Source: Pseudoalteromonas rhizosphaerae (GTDB lineage Bacteria; Pseudomonadota; Gammaproteobacteria; Enterobacterales; Alteromonadaceae). Taken from it: a stretch of DNA of 64,000 bases. The notes under the pieces were generated by a model. That model made no database searches, was not told the DNA's origin, and worked only from the letters and a program-made list of their open reading frames with translations. The position numbers and the translations under genes are program-made. Of the stretch, positions 1 to 8,097 are shown one piece after another (position 1 is the first letter of the stretch; each line of letters opens with the position of its first letter). Location of the stretch: assembly GCF_902498845.1 (NCBI RefSeq), contig NZ_CABVLM010000018.1, positions 1 through 64,000 on the forward strand, read 5' to 3'.

Positions 1-51
1 TTAAAAAGAAAGGGTTCATCACTTCAACTGCTGGAAAAAGCCGAACGATAA
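1..51 (+). CDS. 3' end of an unidentified gene (partial)
   Basis: Frame 1 is open from the window edge to a TAA at 49-51 and encodes LKRKGSSLQLLEKAER. The perfect hairpin 20 bases further on (71-101) is where a terminator would be expected. Sixteen residues are too few to name a family, and a chance open frame of this length is possible. Confidence 0.3.
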   Translation, partial: LKRKGSSLQLLEKAER

Positions 52-70
52 AGCTATTGATAGGAATAAA

Positions 71-101
71 TCAGTTGCCTGAATTTAAGTAAGGCAACTG
101 A
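71..101 (+). terminator. Hairpin after the partial gene
   Basis: TCAGTTGCCT at 71-80 pairs perfectly with AGGCAACTGA at 92-101 around an 11-base loop. There is no good T run afterwards, so it is a weak or factor-assisted terminator, or simply an inverted repeat. Confidence 0.4.
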
Positions 102-123
102 TCAGAACTTCTGTGAACGAGTA

Positions 124-149
124 CTAGGTTCTAGGTTCTAGGTTCTAGG
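124..149. repeat. 7-bp tandem repeat (CTAGGTT)
   Basis: Three exact head-to-tail copies of CTAGGTT plus a five-base partial copy. It lies in the non-coding left flank of the TrlF-type gene. A second 7-bp tandem repeat of different sequence lies in the right flank at 3787-3814. Confidence 0.8.
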
Positions 150-182
150 AAAACAGAATAGTCCGTCGTTAAATTAACTACC

Positions 183-214
183 GTAGGTTGTGGTTGGGAG
201 CAACGAAACCCAAC
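183..214 (+). repeat. Dispersed palindromic repeat, left copy
   Basis: The element begins GTAGGTTG and ends GCAACGAAACCCAAC. It matches, with small changes, a GTAGGTTGGGTTGAGCG...-type palindromic repeat that I recall between genes in many marine gammaproteobacteria. A copy in the opposite orientation is at 3622-3652, so the two bracket the TrlF-type gene. From about 215 to 428 I see no other recognisable feature. Confidence 0.55.
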
Positions 215-428
215 AATGTAAGAATAAAATTGAGTGACGGCTTCGAGCGATAACCAGTCATTGAAAAAATTAAACTCATTACTGTTTTGACGATTTGCCT
301 CCTAATTTTTCAGATAACATTATCAACCGGCGTTTTGATGAAAAATAATAAGCGTCATTCCCTGCTGTTTTAATTACTTATTTACAAAGGTAATTATTGG
401 TGAAATTATCAGTGTATGTAGTACATGC

Positions 429-458
429 CGTTTTGGTGAGTTATAAATCACCAAAACG
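429..458. promoter_or_regulatory. Perfect 11-bp inverted repeat upstream of the TrlF-type gene
   Basis: CGTTTTGGTGA (429-439) and TCACCAAAACG (448-458) are exact inverted copies around an 8-base loop, 88 bases before the start codon. This could be an operator or a leader hairpin. No convincing promoter boxes could be assigned beside it. Confidence 0.45.
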
Positions 459-546
459 ATGTTCAGTAAGCTGTTAAGGTGCTTGCGTAACTTTGCGATT
501 GCTTAAATTTTCAGACTGAAATTTCTCATTTAAAAGGAAGTTAAAA

Positions 547-3447
547 ATGCACATTTACCCAAGAGGTTCTGAGTGGAGAAAGTGGGACTTACATGTTCAT
601 ACGCCTGCCTCAGTGCTAAGGAATGAATTTGGTGAAGATTGGGATGAATATGTTGTCACTCTTTTTAAGAAAGCAATCGAAAATGATATTAGAGCAATAG
701 GTATAACGGATTATTATTTACCTGAAGGTTACAAGATTTTAAAAAAGGAATACCTTGATAATCCTAAAAAATTAAGCAGCATTTTTAATGCTGAAGAAAT
801 AGAAGAAATCAAGAAAATCAAAGTTTTTCCTAATATCGAATTTAGAATTACAAAACTGGTTTTAGGTAAAGAAAAAGACTTGTCTTGGAATAGAAAAGTT
901 AATTACCATGTGATTTTTTCTGATGATATTGACATTGAAAAAATTGAAAGCGACTTTATTTCTCAAATCCAAGTTTGCTTTAATGCATCAACAGGAACAA
1001 CCGTTGAAAAAAGGCCTCTAACTAAGTCAAACCTAGAGGAGCTAGGAAAAAGGTTGATTAGAGAACACCCACCATTTTCTAGTAGTGGAAGTGAATTATT
1101 TGTTGGAATGCTTAATGCTTCTGTAGATGAAGATAACTTAGTCTCTATTTTAAATGGCAATTCAAACTTTAAAGATAAATATCTACTGGGATTACCGTGT
1201 GATGAAGACTTGAGTGATGTTAGTTGGAACTCACAAGGGCACAACATACGTAAAAATCTAATTAAACAAGCCCACTTTATTTTCTCATCAAATTCTAAAA
1301 CTAAACAATTTCTTCTTGGTGGAAAGGATAAGGAATTGTTTAAAACTGAGTTTGGATCAATTAAACCTTGCCTTTGGGGCTCTGACGCTCATACCAAAGA
1401 CGAATTGTTTAAACCAGCAAAAAACAGAAATACATGGATTAAAGCTGATGTTACTTTCGAAGGATTAAAAAGTGTAATTTATGATCCTAGTACAAGAGTC
1501 GTAATACAAGAGTTAAACCCCCAGCAAAAACGTAGCTATCAAACTATTAGTAGAGTTAGGTTTGTTGATCAAAACCAGACCCAGCTATTTAGTGACCAAT
1601 GGCAGGTATTAAACCCAGATTTGAATACAATTATTGGTGGTAAATCATCAGGTAAATCGCTTCTTTTATATCACATTGCTAAGTCTATAAACTCTGCGGA
1701 AGTAGATAAAAAAGTACGTCTGTCAAAATCATCGTCATATAGCGATTTAAACGGAGTGGATTTTGAGGTCGAATGGTCGAATGGTGAAATTAGTACAATG
1801 TCTGATACTATCGACACTAAACCAATTACATATATCCCCCAGTTATACATAAACCATTTAGCCGAAGAGGATGGGAAAAACCAATTAAACACTCTTGTGA
1901 AAGATATTCTCAATCAAAATGATAGTTTCAAAGAGTTTAGCGAAGCGCAAGAAAGAAAAATATTATTTGCTAACAAAGAGCTTGTTAGTAAAATTGACGC
2001 TCTTTATGAATTACGTAATAAATACAAAGTACTATGTGAGAATTCGGAAGCTTTTGGAACTAAACCTGCAGTAGAGGGTGAAATTGATAAGCTAAAAAAA
2101 TATATTGCAGAACTAAGAGAAAAATCTGGCTTTACAGAAAGTGAAGAAACTGAATATAAAAAATTAGCTGCTAGAAAATCGTCACTAGAAAACCGCATAA
2201 ATTTATTTAGAAAACTAGTTGAGTGTAACGAACAGGTCATTTCATCATCTACTTTACATTCCAAAACCCTGCTTAATACTTATATTGATAGTATTGTTTC
2301 TGATGTCGATATGCCAAATGATTCGACATATTTAAAATCCCTACTCGATTCCTTACACGGTGATCTTCAAAAAGTAGTAACAAACTTTAGCGATTATGTT
2401 TTAAGTAAGGGAGGATTATTACCATCCAAAATTTTTACGATCAATGCGGAGATAGATGAAATAAATGAGAAGCTAAAGCCTTTGTTAAAGAAAATTACTG
2501 ATAAAGAATCGCTAGATTTAGCAGATAAAAACCTTAAATTTGAAGAAGGAAAGCTTAGGAGTATCGAAGAAATTGATCAAAAGAAAGTGGCTGTCAAGAA
2601 GCAGGGCGTTGAATGTAAGGGTGAATTGAAAAATCAATATGATAACTTGATAAATCATTATAAAGATTATGTAATAGAAATTGCCAAGCCAGATTATCTA
2701 TTTGAAGAAGACATTAATATTTCTGCAGAGGTCGCATTTGATTCCGACAAATTTAATGAATTTGTAGGGGCATTTGATAGGCGGGGGAATTTACAATCTC
2801 TTCTTGGGGAGCTTGTAAGTTCAAACGGTGATTTTAATTATAATATTGAACTGCACTCGGAAAAAGTTTCTGTAGTTTATGAGAATTTCAATTCAAAAAA
2901 AGAAATTCCATCCGTTAGGAAAGGGATAGCTGATATCGACGTTATTAAGAAACTATACTCTGACTGTTTTTACATCAACTTTATTGTTCAATATAAAAAT
3001 GATGACATAGTCCGTATGTCTCCTGGTAAGCGCGGCCTAGTATTACTTAATTTAATATTACATCTAAGTAATTCTTCCCACCCAATATTAATCGATCAGC
3101 CTGAAGATAACTTAGATAACCGTACGATTTACGATCAACTAAATGAGTTTATTCGCCTTAAAAAGGTGAAGAGGCAAATAATTATGGTAACTCATAATGC
3201 CAACTTAGTTGTTGCAGCTGATTCCGAATGCGTAATCGTAGCTAATCAATCAGGACAGCAAGCAAATATTGATAACGAAAAGTTTAAGTTTGAATATTGC
3301 AGTGGAAGTTTAGAGTGCTCCTTTGAAGATAACAATGAATTGGGCACACTGAAAAACAAAGGAATCCGACAGCATGTATGCGAGATTTTAGAGGGTGGAG
3401 TTTCTGCATTTAAAGAAAGAGAAATGAAATACGGATTTACAGTGTAA
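547..3447 (+). CDS. TrlF-type PHP-domain + ABC/SMC-like ATPase
   Basis: Large two-part protein of 966 residues. The first ~290 residues form a PHP phosphoesterase-like domain with the metal-binding motif DLHVHT near residue 15, ITDYY near 53, and GSDAH near 279. An ATPase follows, with Walker A GGKSSGKS near 363, a long charged, probably coiled-coil middle (about 450-700), a signature-like SPGKRG near 823, Walker B ILIDQPEDNLDN near 848 and the H-loop MVTHN near 881. This is the layout of TrlF-family proteins, which comparative genomics groups with biological-conflict genes; the activity is not something I can establish. AAGGAAG seven bases before ATG supports the start. The gene is more AT-rich than the housekeeping genes, stands alone and is flanked by repeats, which suggests horizontal acquisition. 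Confidence 0.8.
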   Translation: MHIYPRGSEWRKWDLHVHTPASVLRNEFGEDWDEYVVTLFKKAIENDIRAIGITDYYLPEGYKILKKEYLDNPKKLSSIFNAEEIEEIKKIKVFPNIEFRITKLVLGKEKDLSWNRKVNYHVIFSDDIDIEKIESDFISQIQVCFNASTGTTVEKRPLTKSNLEELGKRLIREHPPFSSSGSELFVGMLNASVDEDNLVSILNGNSNFKDKYLLGLPCDEDLSDVSWNSQGHNIRKNLIKQAHFIFSSNSKTKQFLLGGKDKELFKTEFGSIKPCLWGSDAHTKDELFKPAKNRNTWIKADVTFEGLKSVIYDPSTRVVIQELNPQQKRSYQTISRVRFVDQNQTQLFSDQWQVLNPDLNTIIGGKSSGKSLLLYHIAKSINSAEVDKKVRLSKSSSYSDLNGVDFEVEWSNGEISTMSDTIDTKPITYIPQLYINHLAEEDGKNQLNTLVKDILNQNDSFKEFSEAQERKILFANKELVSKIDALYELRNKYKVLCENSEAFGTKPAVEGEIDKLKKYIAELREKSGFTESEETEYKKLAARKSSLENRINLFRKLVECNEQVISSSTLHSKTLLNTYIDSIVSDVDMPNDSTYLKSLLDSLHGDLQKVVTNFSDYVLSKGGLLPSKIFTINAEIDEINEKLKPLLKKITDKESLDLADKNLKFEEGKLRSIEEIDQKKVAVKKQGVECKGELKNQYDNLINHYKDYVIEIAKPDYLFEEDINISAEVAFDSDKFNEFVGAFDRRGNLQSLLGELVSSNGDFNYNIELHSEKVSVVYENFNSKKEIPSVRKGIADIDVIKKLYSDCFYINFIVQYKNDDIVRMSPGKRGLVLLNLILHLSNSSHPILIDQPEDNLDNRTIYDQLNEFIRLKKVKRQIIMVTHNANLVVAADSECVIVANQSGQQANIDNEKFKFEYCSGSLECSFEDNNELGTLKNKGIRQHVCEILEGGVSAFKEREMKYGFTV

Positions 3448-3621
3448 TAAGGTAGCCGGAGGTATCTAACCTCCAGCCCCTAAAACACCTATAATGCGAG
3501 TCTGCAATTCATATGCAAATGGGGTTGCTTTTAGCCTCTTTATGCTTGAGCGACCGCTCATGGCACATTCAAGACAGTCGATAAGTCAAAACTTTGTAGT
3601 TTATAGGTTTGGATATTTTTA

Positions 3622-3652
3622 GTTGGATTTCGCTGCGCTCAAACCAACCTAT
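3622..3652 (-). repeat. Dispersed palindromic repeat, right copy (inverted)
   Basis: Read on the minus strand it begins ATAGGTTGGTTTGAGCG and ends AAATCCAAC, so it is the same element as at 183-214 but facing the other way. It sits in the 412-base gap between the TrlF-type gene and the chemoreceptor gene. That gap otherwise holds two small inverted repeats (GGAGGT/ACCTCC at 3458-3474 and TGAGCG at 3547) and the tandem repeat and terminator near its right end. Confidence 0.6.
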
Positions 3653-3786
3653 GTTGATAACTCTAAAGCGCGGCGCCTCTAACCTATTTGTGAATAATTA
3701 ACTTAAAGTTCTTTTTCTATAATGTTTCGCAAGAGGACAAGAAGATAGTGGTGGCTGCGTTTGTCACTTATGGCTTAAAACTTACC

Positions 3787-3848
3787 ACTAAAAACTAAAA
3801 ACTAAAAACTAAAAAGAAGCTAGCAGGGCTATATCTGCCCTACTAGCT
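3787..3848 (-). terminator. Terminator of the chemoreceptor gene, with a tandem-repeat T tract
   Basis: AGCTAGCAGGGC (3818-3829) pairs with GCCCTACTAGCT (3837-3848) with one mismatch. On the minus strand the hairpin is followed by four exact copies of TTTTAGT (plus-strand ACTAAAA, 3787-3814), which supply the T-rich tail. It lies directly after the chemoreceptor stop codon. Confidence 0.7.
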
Positions 3849-3859
3849 ATAACGTCAAA

Positions 3860-5731
3860 CTACAGGATAAAGGTGGCGACTTTTTCATTTAAGTCAGTGG
3901 CGCGGTCTTTCAGTACCTTTGCTTGGCTTAAATGCGTTGTTGCTGATGCCGTGATTTCATCAGTGACATCTTTAATTGCGACCGTATTTCGGGTTATCTC
4001 ATTTGTTACTTGAGTTTGCTCTTCTGCTGCGACTGCAATTTGCCCCGCCATGTCGGAGATCTCATTCACTGCTTGAGTAATTTCTTCTAAAGCTTGTGCT
4101 GCGGCGTTGACATCGTGAACACTGTTATTAGCTAAACTTTTACTGCTATCCATCAAGCTAACCGCTTTTTTAGTGGTATTTTGCAACGTTTCAATCGTGG
4201 TATAAATCTCTGCAGTAGAGTTTTGAGTACGATGTGATAACACGCGAACTTCGTCTGCGACAACAGCAAAACCACGGCCTTGCTCGCCGGCACGCGCCGC
4301 TTCAATCGCAGCATTTAATGCCAGTAAATTAGTTTGCTCTGCAATCTCCTGAATCGTCGTTAAAATACTTGAGATTGCTTGTGCATGCAGGCTCAGCTCA
4401 CTGATCACAACTGTGGTTTCATCAATTTCTGATGCCAATGAGTTAATCGTGGTTCTGGTTTTATCAACTAAGCTTTTCCCCTGAATACTGCTTTGCGCCG
4501 ACTGCTGGGATGCGGCAGCGGTATTTTCAGCGTTAGCTGCAATTTCATGAGTAGCACTGGACATCTCTGTAACTGCGGTAGCAACCATTGTAACTTCTTG
4601 CTGTTGGCGCTGTAGTTCATTAACGCTTGATTGATTGGTTAACAGACTTTTCTCTGCATCTGAGTCTAGATCAGTCGCTAGTTGACGAATATGACTGATC
4701 AGCTGATGTTGACTACTTACAAAACTATTAAAGCTATCAGCTAACATGCCGACTTCGTCTTGGCTGTCGACTGTAATACGCTGAGTTAAATCACCATTGC
4801 CTGCAGCAATACGAGATAACGCTTGCGACACGCGACTTAGTGGCCCTAGTAACAAACTTAACAACCAAGAAATAGATAATACACTAATGATCAGTGCTAA
4901 CGTTGCCAGTCCTAACTGGGTGACCATCAAGCTAACTAATGGTGCCTCTAACGTTTGTTTGTCGAGTACAAAAACTAGCTGCCAATCTGTATTGGGGATT
5001 TTTTCACTCCAAAGTAGCTTATCCCGAGCTTCAGTTTCAAAATAAACAGGCGTAAGTTGACCTGTTTGGCTACTTGATTCGATTAGTCGGCTGCTTAATT
5101 TAGTCTCAATATTGGTGATTTTACCCATCAATTTACTTGAGTCTTTATAGGCGATCACAGTACCGTCTTCATGCATCATGATGGCATAACCGTTTGCCGG
5201 TAGAGACATATTGCTAACGCTATCGACAATACTCGCAATTGACACATCACCGCCAACCACACCATTACGCGCTGGATGAGCTATGGTAACGACCAATAGA
5301 TTAAAGGCAACATCCAAATAAGGCTTGGTAATTATGCTGCTACGAGCTTGCTGTGACTGCTGATACCAAGGACGTGTTCTAGGATCATAACCTGAGCGGT
5401 CAATGCTGGGATCAGAGTCCACCATCAGCCCGTCGCGGTTACCAAAATAGGTTAATTGAAAATCGCCAGATACCTGTGCTTGCTGCAATGCATTAAGCGT
5501 ATCACCTTCGACTTTAGTGGCGACAGAAGCGATCACTCGCTGACGATCGGTTAGCCATGCTTCGATACGCGCGGCTTGCTGTTTACCTGCTTGCCTCACA
5601 CTATCAACACTGTTTTGCAGTAACAACGCTTTTTGCGTGGAGTAGCTATACCATGACAATAATACAACAACAATTACGAGGGCGAGAACAACCGATAATA
5701 ATATTTTTTTCTTTAGTGAATATGAATTCAT
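3860..5731 (-). CDS. Methyl-accepting chemotaxis protein with Cache sensor
   Basis: Inner-membrane chemoreceptor of 623 residues that would signal to CheA/CheW. An N-terminal membrane helix (about 9-28) is followed by a periplasmic Cache/PAS-like sensor that includes DPRTRPWYQQS, typical of dCache domains. A second membrane helix lies near 270-293, followed by a HAMP linker. The cytoplasmic signalling helix carries the conserved tip EQTNLLALNAAIEAARAGE near 470-500 and QGRGFAVVADEVR. The ligand cannot be predicted. The gene stands alone, with its own terminator downstream and 388 AT-rich bases upstream. Confidence 0.93.
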   Translation of the reverse strand: MNSYSLKKKILLSVVLALVIVVVLLSWYSYSTQKALLLQNSVDSVRQAGKQQAARIEAWLTDRQRVIASVATKVEGDTLNALQQAQVSGDFQLTYFGNRDGLMVDSDPSIDRSGYDPRTRPWYQQSQQARSSIITKPYLDVAFNLLVVTIAHPARNGVVGGDVSIASIVDSVSNMSLPANGYAIMMHEDGTVIAYKDSSKLMGKITNIETKLSSRLIESSSQTGQLTPVYFETEARDKLLWSEKIPNTDWQLVFVLDKQTLEAPLVSLMVTQLGLATLALIISVLSISWLLSLLLGPLSRVSQALSRIAAGNGDLTQRITVDSQDEVGMLADSFNSFVSSQHQLISHIRQLATDLDSDAEKSLLTNQSSVNELQRQQQEVTMVATAVTEMSSATHEIAANAENTAAASQQSAQSSIQGKSLVDKTRTTINSLASEIDETTVVISELSLHAQAISSILTTIQEIAEQTNLLALNAAIEAARAGEQGRGFAVVADEVRVLSHRTQNSTAEIYTTIETLQNTTKKAVSLMDSSKSLANNSVHDVNAAAQALEEITQAVNEISDMAGQIAVAAEEQTQVTNEITRNTVAIKDVTDEITASATTHLSQAKVLKDRATDLNEKVATFIL

Positions 5732-6067
5732 ATTGAGTGCTAATACTGACTTTAATTAAATTGAAATACGGATATAAATACAGCTTGGGGTTAGCTTAAT
5801 TTAGTGTATGAATTGAGAGACAATTCTCAATCTTGTTCTATTTTCGCATACAAGATTTAAATAATAAATTAAAATCAAGGTATTAGAAAAAATAAGCAGC
5901 ATTATCACTAGCTAAATTGTCAAATATTAATAAAATGCTAATTAATATAATTGAATGTGATCTATACAAATCTAAGATGTATATTTCAACTAATTTTCTG
6001 ATATTTCATATCTCTTTCAACAGCTAGCTTCAAAGAGTGATAATGATAAGTTTTATCTTTATAATAA
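5732..6067. other. AT-rich intergenic region upstream of the chemoreceptor
   Basis: No open frame of note and no RNA gene recognised. It must contain the minus-strand chemoreceptor promoter near its left end, but the sequence is so AT-rich that many -10-like matches occur and none can be singled out. Confidence 0.5.
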
Positions 6068-6097
6068 ATCTGCTGTTTGTAATTAAACACAGCAGAT
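6068..6097 (-). terminator. Hairpin after the small membrane-protein pair
   Basis: ATCTGCTGT (6068-6076) and ACAGCAGAT (6089-6097) form a perfect 9-bp stem just past the stop codon of the 138-residue gene. The minus-strand tail (TTATTATAAAG) is AT-rich rather than a clean T run. Confidence 0.5.
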
Positions 6098-6119
6098 CCA
6101 AAAAACCATTTAGCTGGGG

Positions 6120-6536
6120 TTATTTTTTAGCATTGTTTTTTGCATGTGATTGATAGTATTTGATAATGCTTTTTTGATCATCTTCTGTGAAAGGATTTAA
6201 TGGAATTTTCCTGATGACCTGCTTATCTTCTTCATTAACTTTTAATAGTAGATTTTTTCCATCAACATCTGCACTTTCAACACTACGATCTAAAATAAGC
6301 CAACGCGGACGAATAATAGCTAACTTTACTTCTGAATATTTAGGGTGGATCCTAATCACTTCAATACTACTATTAACAAAGTAAAATATGATCAACATCA
6401 CACCTAAGCCAATGATGTTTGGGATCATCGCAATCCCAGCAATGACTATAAGCAAGCCAACAATTAATTGTGGAAATAATTTATCACTCGCCACTTTAAT
6501 AATGCTGGTTGGTTTTTCAATTACACTATCGGTCAT
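6120..6536 (-). CDS. Small membrane protein of unknown function
   Basis: 138 residues. Two closely spaced hydrophobic segments (about 22-40 and 42-58) are followed by a soluble C-terminal region of about 80 residues with a mixed charged, beta-prone pattern (EVKLAIIRPRWLILDRS). I do not recognise the family. It overlaps the end of the upstream 94-residue gene by 11 bases in the same direction, so the two are probably translated together and may act together in the inner membrane. Confidence 0.65.
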   Translation of the reverse strand: MTDSVIEKPTSIIKVASDKLFPQLIVGLLIVIAGIAMIPNIIGLGVMLIIFYFVNSSIEVIRIHPKYSEVKLAIIRPRWLILDRSVESADVDGKNLLLKVNEEDKQVIRKIPLNPFTEDDQKSIIKYYQSHAKNNAKK

Positions 6537-6810
6537 TATTTAATTTCCTTATAAATTTAAGTTTAATTTGTTTATCCATTGCCTCTCTAATAGACATAAT
6601 GCCTAAAGCGCCAATGGGTAAAAAAACGACAAATCCAGCCATTGCAACATAGCCAAAAATATTCTTTTTAGTGTATTGGTAAATACAGCCAAATAAGCAC
6701 AGTACAAATGCAGGAGTGGTGACATAGTTAATCATGTAATAAGCAGGATCTAGCTGGATAAATACAATTATTACCGCAAGAATTATAAGTGACAAATAGT
6801 AGAGTCGCAC
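6526..6810 (-). CDS. Small multi-pass membrane protein of unknown function
   Basis: 94 residues, nearly all hydrophobic: segments at about 5-21, 29-46 and 52-75, ending in a basic cytoplasmic tail (KQIKLKFIRKLNNDR). A GGAAG-type ribosome site lies before ATG on the minus strand. It is the first gene of a two-gene unit with the 138-residue membrane protein, which it overlaps. No family recognised. Confidence 0.6.
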   Translation of the reverse strand: MRLYYLSLIILAVIIVFIQLDPAYYMINYVTTPAFVLCLFGCIYQYTKKNIFGYVAMAGFVVFLPIGALGIMSIREAMDKQIKLKFIRKLNNDR

Positions 6811-6957
6811 ATTAACTTCCTTTTAATCGTGGTCGACACGCAGAATATATAAACCAGCTTGCTTTTTCAACTACAGGAACATATTGATACGCAGAAAAAG
6901 TCCGTTAAGCAAAAGTTACTGCAATATTTTAGCTTTCTCTTTGTGTAGGCTTAAAAG

Positions 6958-6990
6958 CAAAAAGCCCCGCATTTTCATGCAGGGCTTTTA
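6958..6990 (-). terminator. rpoH terminator
   Basis: On the minus strand AAAGCCCTGC...GCGGGGCTTTTT forms a GC-rich stem with an 8-base loop and a T run, 21 bases after the rpoH stop codon. It is a textbook intrinsic terminator. Confidence 0.9.
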
Positions 6991-7010
6991 ATAATTTTGT
7001 AAAACTGTGA

Positions 7011-7874
7011 TTAACTCATTGCAGCTTGTAACTTTTTCATCGCTGTTTTTTCAAGTTGACGAACACGCTCTGCAGATACGCTGTATTTTTCAGCCAGTTC
7101 TTGCAGTGTTGCTTTATCGTCTGATAACCAACGAGCACTAACAATGTCTTGTGAACGTTCATCTAGGGTTTTTAACGCACTAAATAAACGTGTATGAGAT
7201 TGCTCTTGATATTGTTGCTGTTCAACTTCTTCAGCTAAATCATTACTGCCATCAGTTAAGTATTGCACAGGCGAATAGGTACTAGTTGGTGCGTCATCGC
7301 TGTCGTCACCGGTTAAATCAAAGCCCATGTCTTGGCCGCTCATGCGCGATTCCATTTCACGAACTTCTTTTTCACTCACACCTAGCTCACTCGCTACGGT
7401 AGCAACTTCAGCTTGGTTAAACCAACCTAAACGTTTTTTGTTTTTACGAAGATTAAAAAACAATTTGCGTTGCGCTTTAGTGGTCGCAACTTTAACAATG
7501 CGCCAGTTTTTAAGTACAAATTCGTGTATTTCGGCTTTGATCCAATGCACTGCAAATGAAACCAAACGTACGCCCACTGATGGGTCAAAACGTTTTACTG
7601 CTTTCATCAGGCCGATATTGCCTTCTTGAATCAAATCAGCTTGCGGTAGACCGTAACCTGAGTAACCTTTAGCTATATGTGCAACAAAACGAAGGTGAGA
7701 CATGATGAGTTGCTTTGCAGCGTTAAGATCGCCATCTTCCTGTAAGCGAGTCGCTAACTCTTTTTCTTGCTCAGCACCTAGCATAGGTATAGTGCTTACC
7801 GCTTGAAGGTAGCCGTCCATACTTGCGCTTTGCTGTCCAACTGTGAGTGCCATTGCGTATAAATCTTTACTCAT
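7011..7874 (-). CDS. rpoH: Heat-shock RNA polymerase sigma factor (sigma 32)
   Basis: Directs RNA polymerase to heat-shock promoters. It has 287 residues, the usual length. It contains sigma region 2 (DLIQEGNIGLMKAVKRFDP), the RpoH box QRKLFFNLRKNKKRL that distinguishes sigma 32 from other sigma factors and mediates chaperone/FtsH control in E. coli, and a region 4 helix-turn-helix (ATLQELAEKYSVSAERVRQ). GAGGTG before ATG is a good ribosome site. The gene follows ftsYEX as in E. coli, but 223 bases separate it from ftsX and it has its own promoter. A perfect CIRCE operator in the leader (7908-7934) suggests HrcA control in addition to the usual post-transcriptional control. Confidence 0.97.
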   Translation of the reverse strand: MSKDLYAMALTVGQQSASMDGYLQAVSTIPMLGAEQEKELATRLQEDGDLNAAKQLIMSHLRFVAHIAKGYSGYGLPQADLIQEGNIGLMKAVKRFDPSVGVRLVSFAVHWIKAEIHEFVLKNWRIVKVATTKAQRKLFFNLRKNKKRLGWFNQAEVATVASELGVSEKEVREMESRMSGQDMGFDLTGDDSDDAPTSTYSPVQYLTDGSNDLAEEVEQQQYQEQSHTRLFSALKTLDERSQDIVSARWLSDDKATLQELAEKYSVSAERVRQLEKTAMKKLQAAMS

Positions 7875-7907
7875 TTTTCACCTCAGTGATAAACATTTGA
7901 AACCATC

Positions 7908-7934
7908 TTAGCACTCTTTCACTTAGAGTGCTAA
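7908..7934 (-). promoter_or_regulatory. CIRCE element (HrcA operator) in the rpoH leader
   Basis: TTAGCACTC, nine bases, then GAGTGCTAA. This is exactly the CIRCE consensus, with no mismatch in either nine-base arm and the canonical nine-base spacer. It begins 34 bases before the rpoH ATG and overlaps the predicted transcription start of the promoter at 7939-7967, where a bound HrcA repressor would block initiation. Confidence 0.88.
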
Positions 7935-7938
7935 CTTC

Positions 7939-7967
7939 AATGTAAAACTTTTTTTCGATTGAAGCAA
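7939..7967 (-). promoter_or_regulatory. Sigma-70 promoter of rpoH
   Basis: On the minus strand, -35 TTGCTT (7962-7967) and -10 TACATT (7939-7944) are separated by exactly 17 bases. Transcription would start about seven bases on, at the edge of the CIRCE element. No convincing sigma-32 promoter was found here. Confidence 0.65.
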
Positions 7968-8097
7968 GTGGTTTTTTAGTGTTTTTTATTCTACTTTAAA
8001 CGCCTGAATAAGCGATGAATTCTAGCTTTGCGGTCAGTTGGTTATGATAAAGCAATTCACCACAACCAACTTAATCAATGATTATAAACAATAATTG

